Source: Caldifarciminota bacterium
GTDB lineage: Bacteria; Hydrothermota; UBA3073; NMUJ01
Assembly: GCA_021158725.1 (NCBI GenBank)
Contig: JAGGUB010000086.1
Span: 1-5,848, forward strand
Reading direction: 5' to 3'
DNA: 5,848 nucleotides
Shown here: positions 1-5,848 of the stretch, one piece after another
Layout: the number at the start of each line of letters is the position of its first letter
Numbering within the stretch: the stretch's first letter is position 1
The notes under the pieces: model-generated
The model's input: the letters and a program-made list of their open reading frames with translations, nothing else
Databases searched by the model: none
Told to the model about the DNA's origin: nothing
Translations under genes and position numbers: made by a program

Positions 1-2722
1 AGTTGGTACCATCCCACTCCACTTTGTATACACCAGTACTTCGGGTAGCATCCACCAACTTACGTACGAGCCGACCACTCAAATCGTATATGTTGATCGT
101 CACATGTACGTTTTCACCTATAATGTGGTAGGTGATCGTTGTCCTATTATGGAATGGATTCGGTACGTTGGGGAATAGCTGCATGATGGTTGGTTTAGCC
201 ACGATGCGTTCCTCCACCCCCGGTATTATCCTGCGGGCGACAAACTTCACATACCGTTGTTCACCTCGCGATAGGTCGGGTTGCCCCTCATACCATACAT
301 ACATGAGTGCAAAGTTATCAGTGATAACCACATCAAGTGCATCTGTATCGATAACCTCAACACTATCCACACGCCATGGGAATAGCACAATAGGAGATCG
401 GTAACCCCATTTACCGGTGTAACCTGGACGACCGGTGCGGTTCATGGTTATACGGAAGATTATCGTATCACGGTCGTCACCTGGTATCACTATGAGTTCC
501 TTAGTGTAAAGCAACGTATCATACACAGCATCGTCGGGTATCCTTGCATCAAGTGCGGGATCACAATATATTGCAGCACCATCGAGGTCGTCAGGTTCAC
601 CAATCCCTGGTGTATTGTTGTCGAGATCAAACTTAAACACTTGGTTACCGAGATAGAAGGCCACAGGGAAGGAGTAATGATCCTGCTTACAGAAGTATGC
701 TTTGGTGGCACCCAACTGATAACTATAAGGACCTTCTTCTATCACATACCCACAGTAGATGACAGCACCCCCGTTGTGTATCCATGCAGGTGCCATACAG
801 TGTGGGCCAAATATCTGTGCGATGTTGCAGTTACCTAACCCAAAGTATATCTTGGGGTTGCACGAGACTATCGGTAGGGTGTCATGTTCGTGTGTCTCAC
901 CAAACAGGAACCCGTAATCACTCGACCGGAAGTACCCCTCCTGCCCAGGTGTTGGATAATGTAGCTGCCATATGTTATAGTTACCATGTCCACTGGTGAA
1001 GAATATATCAACTGAATCACCAAATATCAAGCTATCACCATTGAGCATACTGACCAACCATGCAGTACGATCGGTGGGTCCATCATCATACTGCACCAGC
1101 TGTATAGCATCCGGATACTTGATCCAATACCTGCCATAGGTTACCTCACTGGTGGCTATACCCTGTGGGAAATACCTTGCATCACAGCATGCGGTACCAC
1201 TCAACACCGTACGTATCCATAGGGGTTGATTGCAGGTGACTAACTTCATTGCATCGGATGCATCACATCCGGTAACTATACCCCATATCGCATCACCGTA
1301 CGGATCGTCGTCCAACATCCTGGTAAACGGCCATACCTGTTCCTGTATAAATGATGGATCCGCCTCGTCCAGCTTACACACAAACGCTATGTAGTCAGGT
1401 CGATACTCGGCTACCTCATCAAGTATCGGCCATATAGTGGCTGAGTATGTGAACACCTCACCGTTATGCCGCTGTACTAATGCATCTACGACTGTAGCCC
1501 AATCGGGATCGCTGAGTGTTGCCTCACTTACAATTATCGCGTACCGGTAGGTTGGTATCTCACGCTGATATATGGTGAAACAACCATCGGATGTGTCTTC
1601 ACCTGATAGTCCAGCGAGATCGAACACCTTCACCCGTACCATACATGTAGCTGATGGTGTGTTGGGTATCCTCCACCAGTAGCTACCGGGGTTACCTTCT
1701 TGGTAAGTTATAGGTAGCCATGTAGTACCACCATCTATCGAATAATACAGTGAATCACCCACTATAGCACCGTTATCGGTAGCAGTCCACGTTATCTGGT
1801 AGACATCACCCGTACCCCATAGCTCACCACCGTTGGGTGATATCAAGTCAACCGTCGGCGGTATGGTATCTGGTACAATTGTGAAGCAACTATCTGATAC
1901 ATCCTCTCCCCTATTACCCCATGGATCGAATGCCACAACCTTCACCATACATAGGTCTGATGGTGTATTGGGTACCATCCACTCGTAACTGCCGGGGTTA
2001 CCCATCATCCCTGCCACAGGTAACCAACTTGTACCGCCATCTGTTGTGTAATAGATTGAGTCCATCACCACCGTGCTGGTATCGTGTGCGTACCAGGTTA
2101 TGGAGTGTAGCTCACCCACACCCCATACTTCACCACCGTTGGGTGATATAACCTCAACCTCAGGTGGGGTAAACTCCTCACTCACCGGCATAAAGTAGAA
2201 ATCGTCCACCCTTATCCAACCATCATGTGTCGACATACCCGCAGATGATGATAGATCCTCGAGAAACACCTCTACGGTTACAACCTCTCCCTTGAAGTTG
2301 GATACATCCATGAACCGTTCTGTCCAGTCTATCCCCTCCGTGCTACCAGTACCTTCGTGATATTCCAGGTAGATAGTGTCACCTCCCTCGGTTATCAATC
2401 TGACACCCATTGCAGGTGCGCATCTATCCAACCAATACCTAATCCAGTAATGTAACGTATCAGCGATAACCACTACCGTTTGCCTTATATAAGCGTAACG
2501 TGGTGTACCGGTGTTACCTGTTACATTCTCTATCATCGCACAGTAATCACCCTGTATAGCTTCAGTATCCTGTAGTGTCACAATAGGTGTGGGTGGGCCA
2601 CCACCCAGCTCTATCTGCCAACCGCCTTCGGATTCGAAATCACCGTTAATGAACTGGCCTGCTGCATTCACCCCATATATAAACAACAGCGTACCAAAAA
2701 CAGAGCCGATGTAGCGTTTCAT
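1..2722 (-). CDS. Secreted C25-like (gingipain-type, clan CD) cysteine peptidase with Ig-like repeats and C-terminal sorting domain; partial, C-terminus beyond window
   Basis: One uninterrupted frame of 907 codons runs from the ATG at 2722-2720 off the left edge. Seen in order: signal peptide (1-20, MKRYIGS then a hydrophobic stretch ending VNA); a jelly-roll, carbohydrate-binding-like domain (about 22-178, opening NGDFE and closing RVDDFYF); two 102-residue Ig-like repeats (186-287, 288-389), each with SPNGGE-W; a caspase-fold core (about 392-728) with SGHGN (His579), GNCN (Cys632), the GGAVIYCGYV strand and DPAL (721-724); an Ig-like segment (about 729-830); and a FlgD-like/type IX sorting domain from about 846 (FPNVPNPF, IYDLSGRLVRKL). 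The His/Cys pair and the DPAL ending match peptidase family C25, which suggests a secreted or surface protease. The substrate is unknown. The sorting domain usually ends some 20-30 residues further on. Core identity is good; activity is inferred. A strong ribosome binding site fixes the start. Confidence 0.85.
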   Translation of the reverse strand, partial: MKRYIGSVFGTLLFIYGVNAAGQFINGDFESEGGWQIELGGGPPTPIVTLQDTEAIQGDYCAMIENVTGNTGTPRYAYIRQTVVVIADTLHYWIRYWLDRCAPAMGVRLITEGGDTIYLEYHEGTGSTEGIDWTERFMDVSNFKGEVVTVEVFLEDLSSSAGMSTHDGWIRVDDFYFMPVSEEFTPPEVEVISPNGGEVWGVGELHSITWYAHDTSTVVMDSIYYTTDGGTSWLPVAGMMGNPGSYEWMVPNTPSDLCMVKVVAFDPWGNRGEDVSDSCFTIVPDTIPPTVDLISPNGGELWGTGDVYQITWTATDNGAIVGDSLYYSIDGGTTWLPITYQEGNPGSYWWRIPNTPSATCMVRVKVFDLAGLSGEDTSDGCFTIYQREIPTYRYAIIVSEATLSDPDWATVVDALVQRHNGEVFTYSATIWPILDEVAEYRPDYIAFVCKLDEADPSFIQEQVWPFTRMLDDDPYGDAIWGIVTGCDASDAMKLVTCNQPLWIRTVLSGTACCDARYFPQGIATSEVTYGRYWIKYPDAIQLVQYDDGPTDRTAWLVSMLNGDSLIFGDSVDIFFTSGHGNYNIWQLHYPTPGQEGYFRSSDYGFLFGETHEHDTLPIVSCNPKIYFGLGNCNIAQIFGPHCMAPAWIHNGGAVIYCGYVIEEGPYSYQLGATKAYFCKQDHYSFPVAFYLGNQVFKFDLDNNTPGIGEPDDLDGAAIYCDPALDARIPDDAVYDTLLYTKELIVIPGDDRDTIIFRITMNRTGRPGYTGKWGYRSPIVLFPWRVDSVEVIDTDALDVVITDNFALMYVWYEGQPDLSRGEQRYVKFVARRIIPGVEERIVAKPTIMQLFPNVPNPFHNRTTITYHIIGENVHVTINIYDLSGRLVRKLVDATRSTGVYKVEWDGTN
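1556..2167 (-). repeat. Tandem 306-bp repeat encoding two 102-residue Ig-like modules
   Basis: The two units (1862-2167 encodes residues 186-287; 1556-1861 encodes residues 288-389) align without a single gap, at roughly 58 identical positions out of about 100 by my hand count. Conserved marks are the PP opening, SPNGGE-W, ITW, YY--DGGT-WLP, GNPGSY-W, PNTPS, CMV, FD--G--GED-SD and CFTI. At the DNA level a 20-bp stretch at 1824-1843 recurs exactly 306 bp away at 2130-2149. The units probably act as spacer or adhesive stalk modules between the N-terminal jelly-roll domain and the peptidase core. Each has two cysteines 21 residues apart. Confidence 0.9.
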
Positions 2723-2723
2723 G

Positions 2724-2732
2724 TCACCTCCT
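2724..2732 (-). promoter_or_regulatory. Strong Shine-Dalgarno of the peptidase gene
   Basis: On the minus strand AGGAGGTGA lies directly before CATG, so it is nearly a full complement of the 16S 3' end. The spacer from GGAGG to the ATG is only 4 nt. This supports the start at 2722 and indicates efficient translation. Confidence 0.85.
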
Positions 2733-2802
2733 ACCTTAAGTTCAATATCTTTGCAATATTGGCATTGGGATCGATCCTCGGTACTTCATCAACATCACAA
2801 CT

Positions 2803-2832
2803 TATATATGCACAGGACAGTTATCAGGTCAA
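2803..2832 (-). promoter_or_regulatory. Candidate promoter of the peptidase gene
   Basis: Minus-strand TTGACC (2832-2827) is followed after 18 nt by TATATA (2808-2803). An overlapping TATAAG (2806-2801) is closer to the -10 consensus but needs a 20-nt spacer. A start of transcription near 2796 would give a leader of about 70-75 nt before the ATG at 2722. This assumes a housekeeping sigma factor with TTGACA/TATAAT preference, which is not certain in this lineage. Confidence 0.35.
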
Positions 2833-2844
2833 CCGTTGGTTGAC
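2828..2844. promoter_or_regulatory. Perfect dyad GTCAACC-GTT-GGTTGAC, candidate operator
   Basis: The 7-bp arms (2828-2834 and 2838-2844) are exact reverse complements around a 3-nt centre. The right arm overlaps TTGACA on the plus strand (2840-2845), and the left arm overlaps TTGACC on the minus strand (2832-2827). The site therefore sits on the -35 elements of both divergent genes, where a dimeric regulator could control both. No regulator gene is present in the window, and the arms are short enough to arise by chance. Confidence 0.4.
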
Positions 2845-2868
2845 ACAGCTTTGCTTTTATTAATTTAC
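2840..2868 (+). promoter_or_regulatory. Candidate promoter of the barrel gene
   Basis: There is a perfect TTGACA at 2840-2845. No good -10 lies at 16-18 nt: the region TAATTTACAT (2861-2870) is AT-rich but matches TATAAT poorly in any register. If used, the leader before the ATG at 2885 would be very short, only about 10 nt. Confidence 0.25.
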
Positions 2869-2874
2869 ATGTGT

Positions 2875-2880
2875 AGGGGA
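2875..2880 (+). promoter_or_regulatory. Moderate Shine-Dalgarno of the barrel gene
   Basis: AGGGGA lies 4 nt before the ATG at 2885. It is weaker than the AGGAGGTGA of the divergent gene. An in-frame TAA at 2861-2863, with no ATG, GTG or TTG codon in frame between it and 2885, makes 2885 the only reasonable start. Confidence 0.6.
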
Positions 2881-2884
2881 TGCA

Positions 2885-4969
2885 ATGTTATTCGCAATAA
2901 TTTTGATATCCACATACGATACGCTAACCGTACACTATGCGGAGGGTATTAAGGTTGATGGCAATGTAGAAGTTCAATGGTATCAAGCGGATTCAACCCT
3001 TGTCTATCGACAGTTCTCCCCGTATTACGATAGTATTAGCACCTACAGGACAGTAGTCAAATGCCTACAGGATAAGGGTAACTTATACTTTTTGTTTGAT
3101 ATACACACTGGTGGTGAACAACCCATCGTTAAGCTTGCAGGTGCTGAAGATAGGGTGACGGTTTACATTGACCCTATGGACTCAAAAGTTATGGCATATG
3201 GGTTCAGCGTGACAGCATCCAATCAGCGCCTTGATTGGCTCGTACTCGACGACGGTAGGTGGAGCGATTACACGTGGGCTGGCGTATGGGAGAGTGCCAC
3301 ACGTGTTTATCGGAACGGCACAGATAATCGGTTAGTGATCGAAATTAAGATACCGTTTAAGACACTGAGGTTCAGAAATGATATAGCGGATTGGGGAGTA
3401 CAGTTTCGTGTGTATTTTCAGCGATACAAAGAGACAAATTATTGGGTGTTACCGGATCAACGTGAGGGGCTTAGGGTATCTCAATTCGGTATACTTACAA
3501 ACGTGAAACCCACCGTCGTGGGTTATGGTACAGAAATCTATCCGGTAGGGCTTACAAAACATACTTTGTATCGAGAAGAAAAGAAAACGATACCATGGGT
3601 GGGGTTAGATATCACTTGGAAAATATCGCCTTCACTTACACTTAATGTTACTGGGTGGCCGGATTTTGCTGAAATAGAGTCAGATCCCTTCAAGATGAGC
3701 CTCAGCAAGTACGAAATCTATTATAGTGAAAGACGACCATTCTTCCTTGAAGGTAAGGAGATATTTGAGCCTTCGGGGTTTGGTATCGTGAAGCCTTTCT
3801 ATTCACGCAGAGTAGGCCGTCGTATGCGTGACGGTACGGGTGAAGTGCCAATACTTGGTGGCCTCAAGCTGACTGGTAAAACCCGTAGGTGGGAATTTGG
3901 CCTATTATCCGCATATACAGGGGATAAGTTCGGTGATTGGGATACCGCCTACGCTACCCTGTGGAACGTCCTCCGCTACAAACACTATATTTTTACGAAT
4001 TCGGAATTAGGAGGTATGTTAGCCACCCGTATGGATAAGGGCTCCTCTTACTATGTGGTAGATGTAGACGGTAGTTTGCGATCGACACACGATAACCTGA
4101 CATATCAGGTGGTTGGCAACCTCAGCCACTCATCAGCTGGTATCTTCGTCAGCTGTAGGGGTGAGAAACGGCTATCACAGGAATATACAGTGTTTATGCA
4201 ATCCACATATACAGGTGAGGGGTTTGATATATCGCCGTTGGGTTATGCGACCACGTTTGCGGGTGATAGAAGTATTTTTCTGTTCATCCATAGGATGAAG
4301 TTCATATCCAAAGGCAATCTCGACCGCTGGTCGTATGGGTTAGGCTACAGTAGCAACAAAGAAGCTAACGAACCTTGGTGCCATGCTATGTATCTTAATG
4401 GTTACTTGGGGTTCAGGAAGCCGTTCCCAATACGTGTGAACCTATCCATAGGGGGTGGCAGATCTTACGAATCCGGTACCTACTTCTGGAGTAAATCACT
4501 AAACTGGAATATTGGGCTAAAACCCAAACAATATAGCTTCTGGATAGGTGGTTACTATGGATATGGGTGGAACTATCGACGTAATTTACTCGCATGGCAA
4601 GGTACATTGCAGTTTAGTGCTTATGTACCGTTTTGGGAGCGGTTTTCGTTAAATCCGTTCGGCAACTTGTGGGTCGAGTTAAACCCACATGGTAAGTTAT
4701 TACAGGTGACGATGACAGCCTCGATATACTTCGATATCATCATCACACCTTACATGGATGTAACGATAGCAGCTAACCCCGTTGCTGTGTATGAAGATGG
4801 TAAGCTACAGCTTACACAGGAACGTATCTCATTATTCTACTCGTGGGAATTCAAACCCAAATCCAAGTTCTACTTAGTATGGAATACGCTCTACATACAA
4901 AATGGAAACGGTTGGCAACCTATCGAACAAATAGCAGCAATCAAGCTACGCTGGTTGTTCCTGTTTTAG
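2885..4969 (+). CDS. Outer-membrane beta-barrel protein with N-terminal CBM9-like domain (DUF5916 family)
   Basis: The complete protein has 694 residues. A short hydrophobic start (FAIILIS, 3-9) is followed by a CBM9-like, DOMON-type beta-sandwich at about 22-190 (KVDGNVEV, YIDP, VIEIKIPFKTLRF). The rest is rich in aromatic, amphipathic beta strands typical of an outer-membrane barrel. The diagnostic DUF5916 block is at about 258-312: WPDFAEIESDP, YSERRPFFLEG, then FYSRRVGRR. The chain ends in LRWLFLF; a terminal Phe is the usual BAM recognition signal. These features place it in the outer membrane with the sandwich probably in the periplasm. The family has no firmly established function; carbohydrate binding or substrate passage is inference from the CBM9 fold. 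It is divergent from the peptidase gene across 162 bp and overlaps the downstream amidohydrolase tail-to-tail by 24 bp. The signal peptide lacks N-terminal Lys or Arg, which is unusual. Confidence 0.88.
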   Translation: MLFAIILISTYDTLTVHYAEGIKVDGNVEVQWYQADSTLVYRQFSPYYDSISTYRTVVKCLQDKGNLYFLFDIHTGGEQPIVKLAGAEDRVTVYIDPMDSKVMAYGFSVTASNQRLDWLVLDDGRWSDYTWAGVWESATRVYRNGTDNRLVIEIKIPFKTLRFRNDIADWGVQFRVYFQRYKETNYWVLPDQREGLRVSQFGILTNVKPTVVGYGTEIYPVGLTKHTLYREEKKTIPWVGLDITWKISPSLTLNVTGWPDFAEIESDPFKMSLSKYEIYYSERRPFFLEGKEIFEPSGFGIVKPFYSRRVGRRMRDGTGEVPILGGLKLTGKTRRWEFGLLSAYTGDKFGDWDTAYATLWNVLRYKHYIFTNSELGGMLATRMDKGSSYYVVDVDGSLRSTHDNLTYQVVGNLSHSSAGIFVSCRGEKRLSQEYTVFMQSTYTGEGFDISPLGYATTFAGDRSIFLFIHRMKFISKGNLDRWSYGLGYSSNKEANEPWCHAMYLNGYLGFRKPFPIRVNLSIGGGRSYESGTYFWSKSLNWNIGLKPKQYSFWIGGYYGYGWNYRRNLLAWQGTLQFSAYVPFWERFSLNPFGNLWVELNPHGKLLQVTMTASIYFDIIITPYMDVTIAANPVAVYEDGKLQLTQERISLFYSWEFKPKSKFYLVWNTLYIQNGNGWQPIEQIAAIKLRWLFLF
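4946..4969. other. Convergent 24-bp 3' overlap of barrel and amidohydrolase genes
   Basis: The plus-strand stop TAG is at 4967-4969 and the minus-strand stop TAG at 4948-4946, so the final codons of both genes share 24 bp in opposite directions. I find no hairpin followed by a T-run on either strand near here, so transcripts probably extend into each other as antisense RNA or end by a factor-dependent mechanism. Confidence 0.85.
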
Positions 4970-5848
4970 TACGATTTGACCGCGCTTGATAACAGCCAGT
5001 ATCTTGTTCATACCCATGTCCACCACTGTGATATCGGCAACATAACCAGGTGCAAGCTTACCATATTCGGTCTCCATAAAGCATGCATATGCGGGGTATT
5101 CAGTGAACCCCAGTATTGCTTCGTCGTAACTGATACTCAGCTCGTGATTGGGGTGGTGGGTTGCACATTTTATACCAAATAGTGGATCGATATTTGTCAC
5201 AGGTGAGTCTGAACCGAATCCTACCTTTATGTTACGATCGAATACTTTACGGAATGGGTTCATATTCATTGCTTTACTGTAACCGAGCCGCTCAACGTAG
5301 AGATTGTGGAATACGCCCTCGAAGGCGGGTTGCATGGATAACACTATACCATGACGTGTAACCTGTTCGATTTGCTCGTCGGTTATACATTCGGCATGCT
5401 CGATCCTATGTCGATGTTGAGGCACCTTCTTATAAGTGTTTAACAGTTGACGGATGGCACGTTCACCTATTGCATGCATGGCCACCTGTAACCCAGTTTC
5501 AGCTGCCCTACGTACGAATTGTAGCAGCTCATCATCCGTGAAATATAATACACCACAGGTATCGCTGTCATGATAGGGAGTATCCATTGCCGCTGTATGT
5601 GAGCTTATTGAGCCATCCACCAGTATACAACCACCTATACGTGGTAAGCCGAGCTTAACGATTGACTCTATATCTCTTGTTTGCACGTATGGTATCACAT
5701 CTATCGGTAGGTCATCTTTCAGCTTATCATAAATTTCGTATTCCCTTAAGTTACTGAACAGCCCACAGATTGTTGTCACCCCTTGGTTTATGGCATGGTT
5801 GCAAGTCAACCTTATCGCCTGTGCGATTATGTCGTCACCCATAGAGGA
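4946..5848 (-). CDS. Amidohydrolase family 3 (YtcJ-like) metal-dependent hydrolase; partial, N-terminus beyond window
   Basis: The frame is open to the right edge (two more codons, Ser-Ser, precede the ATG at 5842) and stops with TAG at 4948-4946. Numbering from that internal Met, 298 residues cover the C-terminal half or more of a TIM-barrel amidohydrolase. Visible marks are LVDGSISSHTA (74-84), the metal-binding histidine in MHAIGERAI (His123), RHRIEHAE (His149), LSMQPAF, GFGSDSPVT with the catalytic Asp (Asp212), and the closing GKLAPGYVADITVVD strand (261-275). Family members are usually about 500 or more residues, so roughly 200 residues including the N-terminal HxH metal motif lie outside the window. 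Members hydrolyse amide or related C-N bonds in the cytoplasm. The substrate cannot be assigned. Cys72 occupies the position that is a metal-bridging Lys in many relatives. Family call is firm. Confidence 0.9.
   Translation of the reverse strand, partial: SSMGDDIIAQAIRLTCNHAINQGVTTICGLFSNLREYEIYDKLKDDLPIDVIPYVQTRDIESIVKLGLPRIGGCILVDGSISSHTAAMDTPYHDSDTCGVLYFTDDELLQFVRRAAETGLQVAMHAIGERAIRQLLNTYKKVPQHRHRIEHAECITDEQIEQVTRHGIVLSMQPAFEGVFHNLYVERLGYSKAMNMNPFRKVFDRNIKVGFGSDSPVTNIDPLFGIKCATHHPNHELSISYDEAILGFTEYPAYACFMETEYGKLAPGYVADITVVDMGMNKILAVIKRGQIVLKQEQPA

Larger units (their letters stand above)
2723..2884. other. Divergent intergenic control region (162 bp)
   Basis: This is the only substantial non-coding stretch, lying between the start codons of the divergent peptidase and barrel genes. 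It contains the 17-bp dyad at 2828-2844, candidate promoters on both strands, a 10-bp perfect palindrome GGATCGATCC (2768-2777), and an AT-rich inverted repeat CAATAT/ATATTG (2743-2748 and 2756-2761). The last two would fall in the 5' leader of the peptidase transcript if the minus promoter is right. No small ORF or RNA gene is evident in it. Confidence 0.8.

Noticed and set aside
490..711. Minus-strand open frame of 73 codons
   Set aside because: It is out of frame within the peptidase gene, and its translation is low in recognisable structure.
132..999. Short plus-strand open frames at 132-404, 641-838 and 784-999
   Set aside because: They lie opposite the continuous, domain-bearing minus-strand peptidase frame, and their translations resemble no protein family.
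1921..2151. Plus-strand open frame of 76 codons over the Ig-like repeat
   Set aside because: It is antisense to a strongly conserved repeat module; no ribosome binding site or family match is evident.
1..2722. A frameshift or pseudogene in the left-hand gene
   Set aside because: I translated all 907 codons by hand; there is no stop, and the domains follow each other without a break.
4113..4607. Open frames on both strands inside the barrel gene (4113-4298 plus, 4413-4607 minus)
   Set aside because: They are shadows of the DUF5916 coding frame with no recognisable product.
4910..4920. GGTTGGCAACC hairpin as a terminator of the barrel gene
   Set aside because: It has a 4-bp stem with a tiny loop, lies inside the coding sequence and has no T-run after it.
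4976..5361. Plus-strand open frames at 4976-5182 and 5161-5361
   Set aside because: They are antisense to the amidohydrolase, whose metal and catalytic motifs lie in the opposite strand across this stretch.
5840..5842. ATG at 5842 as the true amidohydrolase start
   Set aside because: The frame stays open to the window edge, and the N-terminal third with the HxH metal motif is missing, so this Met is internal.

Overview
The window holds three protein genes and almost no non-coding DNA. Both end genes run off the edges. The order is minus, plus, minus: a secreted multidomain peptidase-like protein (1-2722, minus, C-terminus cut off), a divergent outer-membrane barrel protein of the DUF5916 type (2885-4969, plus, complete), and a convergent metal-dependent amidohydrolase (4946-5848, minus, N-terminus cut off). 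I see no rRNA, tRNA, CRISPR array, insertion sequence or other mobile element.

The organism looks like a diderm bacterium of the wider FCB group or a related candidate phylum (for example WOR-3/Stahlbacteria, Cloacimonadota, Zixibacteria or similar). The reasons are a C-terminal FlgD-like/type IX-style sorting domain, 'SPNGGE-W' Ig-like repeats, a gingipain-like (C25) catalytic core, and a DUF5916 barrel ending in an aromatic residue. I infer this from protein families only; no marker gene is present. Both complete ribosome binding sites are purine-rich, so Shine-Dalgarno initiation is used. ATA is a common isoleucine codon.

Region by region: 1-2722 encodes at least 907 residues in one unbroken minus-strand frame, namely signal peptide, jelly-roll domain, two gapless 102-residue Ig-like repeats, caspase-fold peptidase core with His579 and Cys632, an Ig-like domain, and the start of a sorting domain. 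The interval 2723-2884 is the only real intergenic space. It contains a perfect 7-bp dyad (2828-2844), each arm of which supplies a consensus-like -35 element pointing towards one of the two divergent genes. The barrel gene ends inside the 3' end of the amidohydrolase gene, giving a 24-bp tail-to-tail overlap with no recognisable terminator.

How the genes may work together: the peptidase and the barrel protein are both envelope or secreted proteins reading out from one compact control region, so co-regulation is plausible. A physical or functional link is only inference. The amidohydrolase appears to be an unrelated cytoplasmic enzyme. Nothing in the window clearly amounts to a new system. 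The most noteworthy items are the peptidase architecture and the symmetric divergent promoter.
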